From: Hymenopus coronatus
Lineage: Eukaryota > Arthropoda > Insecta > Mantodea > Hymenopodidae
Length of the DNA stretch: 64,000 bases
Direction: 5' to 3'
NCBI GenBank assembly: GCA_030762935.1
Contig: CM060888.1
Span: forward strand, 115,579,468 to 115,643,467
In this document: positions 58,201 to 64,000 of the stretch, one piece after another
Layout: every line of letters begins with the position of its first letter
Numbering within the stretch: position 1 is the stretch's first letter
Program-made: the position numbers and the translations under genes
The notes under the pieces: generated by a model
What the model was told of the DNA's origin: nothing
Databases searched by the model: none
What the model saw: only the letters and a program-made list of their open reading frames with translations

Positions 58201-58689
58201 GCACAGGTAGTTCTTTTAGGTGGAAGTGCATTTAGCTTGTTCTGCCCCAACATTTCGGTATTACAGGTTATTACCAAAGAAACGTGATACGCGAAGTCTA
58301 AGTTTCGCGTGTAAGTGAACCGTGTAGTTTCAACTATTATTGCCTAGAAATATAGCGTATAAAGAAATGATCAACTCTCTTATTGACAGTTTAAATATCT
58401 GACTTAAAATAAAAGTTACAAATGCGTCATCACTGAAATATTTCCTTTTATCGTTCACGCCCTGTTACTTGCTGGACCGAGGTACACAACTAGCTGGAGC
58501 AAATATGTATTATATGTTAAAAGCATAATTTGCAGTATAAAATAATTCACAGATAACGAGGGGAAGAGGGAACGCTGCACAGCTCTCAGGATGGCATTTA
58601 TATTTTAGCATTTGTTTAATCAACTTAGCGGGATGGTTCGTGTGGTTTCGTCTAATAGTCTAACAAAAGAAGTGGGAGTAAAGTGTTCC
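58201..58689. other. unassigned sequence
   Basis: No recognised element, though the right end may belong to the hAT remnant that follows. Confidence 0.35.
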
Positions 58690-58935
58690 ATTGCATCTCC
58701 CAAACCGGTTATATGAAAAATTCAGTAAAGTTAAATGCTGTGCTGGAGAAAATCTTGGGCATTCTTCTTTAGTTAACAGCTAAACATCGACTCTGCAAAT
58801 ATGTATACAGCACTTTTCACATCTATGACATCATGTAATGTTGAGAAAGCCTTCTCTCGCTATAAATGTTGTTTGGGTAAAAAAAAGGAGCTTCACTTGC
58901 GTCAAGAACTTCAAGAAATGCATAATTATTCACTG
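58690..58935 (+). pseudogene. C-terminal remnant of a second hAT transposase
   Basis: The + strand reads KFSKVKCCAGENLGHSSLVN near 58,720 and then, in another frame, TALFTSMTSCNVEKAFSRYK followed by CCLGKKKELHLRQELQEMHN. The TSC-VE-(A/S)FS-YK motif is the hAT dimerisation block containing the last catalytic glutamate. It differs from the ZBED5-like type at 31 kb, so it is a separate lineage. No inverted ends were found. Confidence 0.55.
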
Positions 58936-59337
58936 TAATATTTTCTTCGATTCTGTAGAAGTTAACCCTGTTGCCCAAGAAGGTGTGCTTTAATATTATC
59001 CTGTGACTACCCAGATTTATCTTTTTGTTGACAGTGGTGACTGACCTTTACTCCCTACCTGACTCTTGCACAACGCTTAACCTCACGTCCAAGTTCTAAA
59101 TCTAACAGCTCTAACCATGAGCATCCATACGCTATGTAGGAATTAGACCGGGACTTTTGCAGCCCAATTTATTACAAGCATTTCTGAACTTGGTCATGTT
59201 GTAGTACAAAAAGGCGGACATTAGAAACCTAGCTATTAAAAACTTAGAAATATGTTAATGATATAACATTAAAAAAACTACAAACAAACATGTTAGTTTA
59301 TAAAGGCTATCTAATGTGTATACTTCACGATATTTAT
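58936..59337. other. unassigned sequence
   Basis: No recognised element. Confidence 0.4.
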
Positions 59338-60194
59338 TACTTTCTCCATACGTACTATGTGCATACTGTATAGAGAAGGTATTGCACACCACCCAAAAAT
59401 TCGATACCGAGATTTCACCGGAAATATATGTTTTAGGGTCCACTTTATCTAAAAAAAGCATTTTCGGAAAAAGGTCCGTGTGTGTATGCGTCCATGTGTC
59501 TATGGGCAGCATAGCTCAAAAATGAAAAGACCGTTAAAAACCAAACTTGGTATTTAAGTTTGGTATCTTCAAAGGATGCGACACGAAGATTTTAAAAAAA
59601 TCCCCCCACCCCAAACTACCCCTTACATGGAAAAAATTTCGAACATTTTGATTTTCTAAAAATGGTTCTAACGTTTTTGATTAAAATCTCGTATATTTAA
59701 GAAATTTACTTCACAAATAAAATGTATATCTCGAATTTTCTGGGATTAGCTTCTGAAAATTACTTTATTCTGGATGAATTTTACGGATTTTGCTAAACAG
59801 TAAGAGATGGACAAAAACTTAGTACACGAAAAATGTAGAGTACGTTAAAACACCCAGTTAATGATATATACATTTTTTCTTGAAGTTCATCGTTTCTGAG
59901 ACATTCCGTGTTTTTGGTTTCTGATTTGAGAAAAATATACTTTTATCATACAGGAATTTGTCAAATGCTGTCCATACAAACAAAGGAATTTCAGTGACAT
60001 AGCAACCAGCTTTTGACTATCACTTTAACCTATGGTACTCTCTTATTTTACTTCTACTTACAAGGAAGCAAGTAATAAGACTATTTCTGCTAACTTTTTC
60101 TAATTATCATGAAGTAAATAAAAGTCTAAGCTTTTTAAGAATTATGTGTTGCAGCGATGTAGAGAGAGTCATGTGAATCGTACACATCAGATTT
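59338..60194 (+). repeat. family 1 repeat, full length, subfamily A
   Basis: Clean at both ends: TTACTTTCTCCATACGTACT with hairpin partner ACTGTATAGAGAAGG; GATGTAGAGAGAGTCATGTG and CACATCAG with a T-run. The interior has TGTCCATACAAACAAAGG and AGTGACATAGCAACCAGC. With the 12.35-kb copy it is a good basis for a consensus. Confidence 0.93.
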
Positions 60195-61035
60195 GTTTTC
60201 AATTGCTTTAGCTGGATGTTAATCATATCGACTGTGAATGAAATCGGAGAAATTATGCTCAAATAAACTATGGGAATTAAAGTTACTTGGCATTCGTCCT
60301 CTCAGGACAAGGGAAAACCCTGGAAAGAGAAAAAAAAAAAAAAAAAAAAAAAAAACTTTATCCAGCTCACTCATCCTAAGCAAGATTCGTTCTCTTAAAT
60401 GCTATCGCGGCGCGCTTCCGCTCCAACCAGATAACATGTTTAAACTCGTCATTCCTGCAGCTATGCCGCCAGCACGCAGACGTTATTATGGCGAAATATC
60501 GATACCATAACACATGCAATTGAAAATAATTTGCAAACTGATCGATACCACTGCATTAAGCTTTGGACGGTGCCTGATTCTGGTACACTGCTTGGGTGGA
60601 AACTACATCTAGACTTCCGATCAACAACAATGATGGGCGCCATGATTGGCACTGTATATATCATACATTCTCGGCGAGATTTACACGAAGGATATCCCCA
60701 CACTAAAACAATCTTCAAGATATTCGTATATTTATAATCTTGTATATTTAACTTCTGCGAGTTTTAGTTAAAATAAATATTATGTAAATAATATTATAAT
60801 TATATATAATAATGGGTGAATTATATATTCGAAGCGGGCATTTCACGATCCTTACCAGCTGCATTTTTCCATAATATATTTGCCAAATTTTTGACGAATG
60901 TGGAGTTTGTAACATATGGCTTGATTCTTTTTTCCTTGAATTAAGGTTGGTCTTTAATAATTAAATAACTTTTGATTTTCAAACAAAATGCTTTTAGTCT
61001 TTTCCAAAGCATTTAATTCTTACTTTCTTTAGCAG
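60195..61035. other. unassigned sequence with an A-run
   Basis: A GC-richer part at 60,240-60,720 has open frames of about 70-90 codons on both strands without a recognised domain, and a 27-base A-run at 60,329-60,355 after CTGGAAAGAG. This could be a retroposed fragment whose source I cannot name. Confidence 0.3.
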
Positions 61036-61180
61036 TATAAACAATATACACAGAAGATAGACAAGTATGGTACTCCACCCATTAGTTCGATACCGAGATT
61101 TCACCGCAAATACATGTTTTGAGACTCCCCAAGTAAAAAAAAAAAACATTTAGAGAAAAATGTCCGTGTGTGTGTCTGAT

Positions 61181-61232
<52 letters not shown>

Positions 61233-61895
61233 CAACACAACTCAAAAACGAAGAGTTAGTTAAAACAAACTTGGCATTTGAATTTAGTGTTCTCCAAGGA
61301 AGCGACGCGAACATTTTCAGAAAGATCTCCTTACTCACACTATTTTTTACATGGAACATTTTTCTTAAGTTTCGGATTTCACAAAATGCCTCCCTCGATC
61401 TGGAATAAAATACGGTATATTTAAGATATTTACATAGCAAATAAAATTTATACCTTAATTTTCCGAGAATGGCTTCTGAAGTCCTCTTTATTCTGGATGA
61501 CTTTTACATAACTAGTAAACCGTAAGAGACATACATTTTCTCTGTGGAGCTAACCATTTCCGAAATACTCCTTGTTATTAGTTTCAATTTTAAAATACTT
61601 AATACTTTTCTCAAGTATAAGTCATCCGTTGTTTCTTGTATTTTACTCCTAGCCCCATAAAGTGCACGGAATTTTAAAGACAATTACAGAGCGACAGCTT
61701 TTAAGACATTTTATTCTCACTTTACCTAGCGTATTTCCTCAGTTCCCTTCTATTTATAAGGAAGTAAATAATAAGACCATTCTGCTATTGTTTATTTCGA
61801 TTAGCATGAAATAGATAGAAGAATAATCTTTTGCAATGATTTTGTTGAAGAGTAGGTGGAAAAGTGATATGAATGGAACTCATAAGGTTTTTATA
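61036..61895 (+). repeat. family 1 repeat, full length, subfamily B
   Basis: The hairpin is decayed (AATATACACAGAAGATAGAC), but TTCGATACCGAGATTTCACC, the A-run and a long (GT)n tract at 61,187-61,230 are present. The interior reads TTACTCCTAGCCCCATAAAG and GCGACAGCTTTTAAGACATT. Ends AGTGATATGAATGG. Confidence 0.88.
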
Positions 61896-62569
61896 CGTTG
61901 ATTTGTGTCTAAAGAAATTAACTAAAAATAAAGTCACACAGGAAACCTGATGGTCTATATTTTGCTTTCCTTTTGAAACTTCTTTTATTTAAATGCGTGT
62001 ATTTATCTTCAAAAGGAATTGGCATGTATCTTAAAATAAATTCTGTGTAATTATTTTCAGTTCATATATTACATTGGTGGACTCTGTAAAGATTCGCAAC
62101 AATTATTTAAAATTTTAATTTTTATTTGGCAGACTTCTAACAATTTAAAACTAAGAAAAAAACAACTATTTCTGTTACATACATGTCGTATTATCACCGT
62201 TTAATATATTAGTCTGAAATGTTACAGTGCCTTTTAAGTACACTGATTTATTTCTATCCAATAAGTTTCTTTACTTAAAATGGTAACATTTTCTTTATTT
62301 ATGAAAGGTTTCAATTAATCTATCAGCAATGATTTGCTTTAAATAGCCAACCATAACTAGATCCACAACAGCATTTAGAAGTTGTTTTATCACTTTAGTT
62401 TATCTATGTTCAATAGTTGCTAAGAAGATGCGAAGTTCATGTGAGATAGTAGTTCACAAAATAATAATATCCTAAGAAAAACGGAGAATTCAAAGCCGCA
62501 TGTATTTGCAAATGGCTTGAGCTACCAAACTTAACGACAGTATCAATATTTACAGGAAGCTTTCCTCTA
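61896..62569. other. unassigned AT-rich sequence
   Basis: No recognised element. Confidence 0.4.
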
Positions 62570-63683
62570 AAAATCTGATGTGTTCCATTCACATGACTTT
62601 CTTTACATTTCTGCAACATGGCCACGCTGTGGCCGAGTGGTTAGACCACTTACCTCTCACCTAGACGGTCGGGGTTCAATTCCAAGCGACCGCATGTGAG
62701 ATTTGTGGTGGACAAAGCGGCGCTGGGGCGGGTTTTCTCCGATTACTCCGGTTTCCCCGCCATCGCATTCCACCGGTGCTCCATTATCATTCATAAGTAG
62801 TGCGGTGCCATAAGTAGTTAAAGTGGGCGTTAAACATTACCAAAAAAACAAAAATCTCTGCAACAAATAATTTTTAAAAGGTATTCGTGAAAAAATTAGC
62901 AGGAATAGTCCTTGTAAGTAAAAGCGAAATAAGGGAGTAGCAAAGGTTAAAGTGCTAGTTAAAAGCTCGTTGCTATGTGACTGAAGTTTCTCTGTTTGTA
63001 TGGACAGAAGTTGACAAATGCCTGTATGAAAAAAAGTATGTTTTTTAAAGTTGAAACCAAAAACAAGGAACATCTCAAAAACGATTAACTCCACGAAAAA
63101 AATGTATATAACATAAATTGTGTGTTTTAACGTGCTCTACATTTTTGTATGTTACGTTTTTGTCCATCTATTGTGGTTTAGCAGTTATGCAAAATTCCAT
63201 AAAATTCATTCAGCATAAAGTAGTCTTCAGAGGCTATTCTCAGAAAATTCAAGATATACATTTTATTTGTCAGGTAAATATATTTAATATACGATATTTT
63301 AATCAAAAGCGTTACAGTCATTTTTCAGAATTTTTGAAAACAGTTCTGTAAAGGGTAGTTTGGGGTGGGGGGGGGGGATTTTTCTCAAAATCTTCGTGTC
63401 GCACCCCTGTAAGATAGTAAACTTAAATACCAAGTTTGGTATTTTACCGACTTTTCGTTTTTGGGTTATCGTATTCAAAGGCACGTGGATACACGGACTC
63501 ATGGACACACAGACACACCGACACATGTACACACACGGACCTTTTTCTGAAAATCCTTTTTTTTTTTTATGCAATGGACCCTAAAACATATATTTCCTGT
63601 GAAATTTCGGTATCGAATTTTTGGGTGGAATGCAATACCTTCTCTACACACTATGTACTTAATAATTATAGAGAAAGTAAAAA
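62570..63683 (-). repeat. family 1 repeat, full length, carrying a SINE-C
   Basis: Left end AAAATCTGATGTGTTCCATT, right end ACACACTATGTACTTAATAA and TAGAGAAAGTAAAAA. The SINE lies 37 bases inside the CACATCAG end. The interior has the subfamily A block TTTGTATGGACAGAAGTTG. A G-run (63,366-63,377) replaces the usual GGGGTGGGGG. Confidence 0.92.
62619..62853 (+). repeat. SINE-C, full length, with 12-bp target-site duplication
   Basis: Head GGCCACGCTGTGGCCGAGTG (box A), GGTCGGGGTTCAATTCC (box B), body GGGGCGGGTTTTCTCCG and TTCCACCGGTGCTCCAT, tail GTGGGCGTTAAACATTACC and A-rich end. ATTTCTGCAACA (62,607-62,618) and ATCTCTGCAACA (62,854-62,865) flank it and equal the family 1 sequence at that place. 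This is the only copy here with both promoter boxes intact. Confidence 0.95.
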
Positions 63684-63842
63684 TGGGCTAGAGGTTAGTT
63701 ACTATTTCTTTCAAGTGGTGTAGAATTCATATCACATATTTAGTGTCACTTTAAAAACATATTTTAAACATTAATAATTATATGGTATAAAATATAATTT
63801 TTAATTTTATATTATGAAATATATATATGAGATTTAGTTGTC
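63684..63842. other. unassigned AT-rich sequence
   Basis: Nothing recognised between the last family 1 copy and the terminal SINE. Confidence 0.4.
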
Positions 63843-64000
63843 TCCTTAGCGCGGTGGTAGCGTTGCTGCTTCCCAAACGGGAGACCTGGGTTCAATTCCC
63901 AGTACCGGCGTGGGGATGTTTCCCCCGCTGTGAGACCTGGACCGGGTTGTACTCAGCCTCCTGAGGTCCCTGGGTGGGCCAATTAAGAAAGCTGCTTGAT
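63843..64000 (+). repeat. SINE-D, cut by the window end
   Basis: The tRNA-like head TCCTTAGCGCGGTGGTAGCG (box A) and GACCTGGGTTCAATTCCCAG (box B in a complete T-stem) is followed by a body with GGGATGTTTCCCCCGC and TGTACTCAGCCTCCTGAGG. A G-rich anticodon-arm region (TTCCCAAACGGGAG) hints at tRNA-Gly-like origin, unproven. The 3' end lies outside. Confidence 0.75.

Noticed and set aside
57404..58287. 254-, 181- and 119-codon frames on the + strand
   Set aside because: They overlap in different frames across the 27-bp minisatellite. Period divisible by three keeps frames open, and no start context or domain supports coding.
60238..60718. Open frames of 85-90 codons on both strands as a small gene
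   Set aside because: No domain, start context or splice evidence; left as unassigned with low confidence.
63843..63915. Functional tRNA gene
   Set aside because: Boxes A and B are good, but a SINE body follows directly and the acceptor stem does not close convincingly.

Overview
This window is AT-rich non-coding sequence from an animal nuclear genome. I see no intact protein-coding gene. The evidence for an animal is a dense mix of tRNA-headed SINEs, degenerate LINEs, a BED-finger hAT transposon, a mariner fragment and long microsatellites. The SINE heads and mariner/hAT types fit an invertebrate, most plausibly an arthropod, but I cannot fix the taxon. The only hint of host coding is a short GC-richer open stretch at the left edge (about 2-70), which could be the end of a last exon.

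The dominant component, roughly a quarter of the window, is one non-autonomous repeat family of about 860 bp, called family 1 here. Around 30 full or partial copies lie in both orientations. Read on its + orientation, a copy starts in a T-run with TACTTTCTCTACACG and an imperfect hairpin, then GATACCGAGATTTCACCGG. Next come an A-run, a GT-rich microsatellite and a conserved interior, then TGTAGAGAAAGTCATGTG and a short hairpin ending CACATCAG in a T-run. The subterminal inverted repeats, internal microsatellite, 3' hairpin and T-T insertion suggest a Helentron-associated element (HINE/DINE type). That is inference. At least two interior subfamilies exist.

Layout: 1-5.4 kb holds family 1 copies and a SINE-E copy. 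At 5.4-7.3 kb is a decayed Jockey-like LINE (endonuclease and reverse transcriptase). At 8.3-8.7 kb is a rearranged mariner transposase fragment. Family 1 copies and unassigned AT-rich DNA fill 9-21 kb. A perfect (ATGT)n array of about 595 bp lies at 22 kb, next to a headless SINE-A. At 23.2-24.2 kb is a roughly 1-kb repeat (repeat B) with a second copy at 52.0-53.0 kb. At 26-30 kb are family 1 copies, one holding a SINE-A. A complete but broken ZBED5-like hAT transposon (30,820-33,278, 8-bp target duplication) sits inside a family 1 copy. A second LINE (35.65-37.37 kb) is split by a family 1 copy in such a way that removing the insertion restores the reading frame. At 37.5-50 kb are many tRNA-derived SINEs, several with clear target-site duplications, and a 486-bp MITE. 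At 51-54.3 kb are SINE-E relatives. A 2.3-kb 27-bp minisatellite with higher-order 54-bp dimers spans 55.9-58.2 kb. At 58.7 kb is the C-terminus of a second hAT transposase. At 59-63.7 kb are three more family 1 copies, one carrying a SINE-C, and a SINE-D is cut by the right edge.

Nothing here works as a pathway. The elements interact as layers of insertion: SINE-A, SINE-B and SINE-C into family 1; family 1 into LINE 2; hAT into family 1; SINE-C into SINE-G. This gives a relative chronology. I found no operon, CRISPR array, rRNA, convincing functional tRNA or supported promoter.
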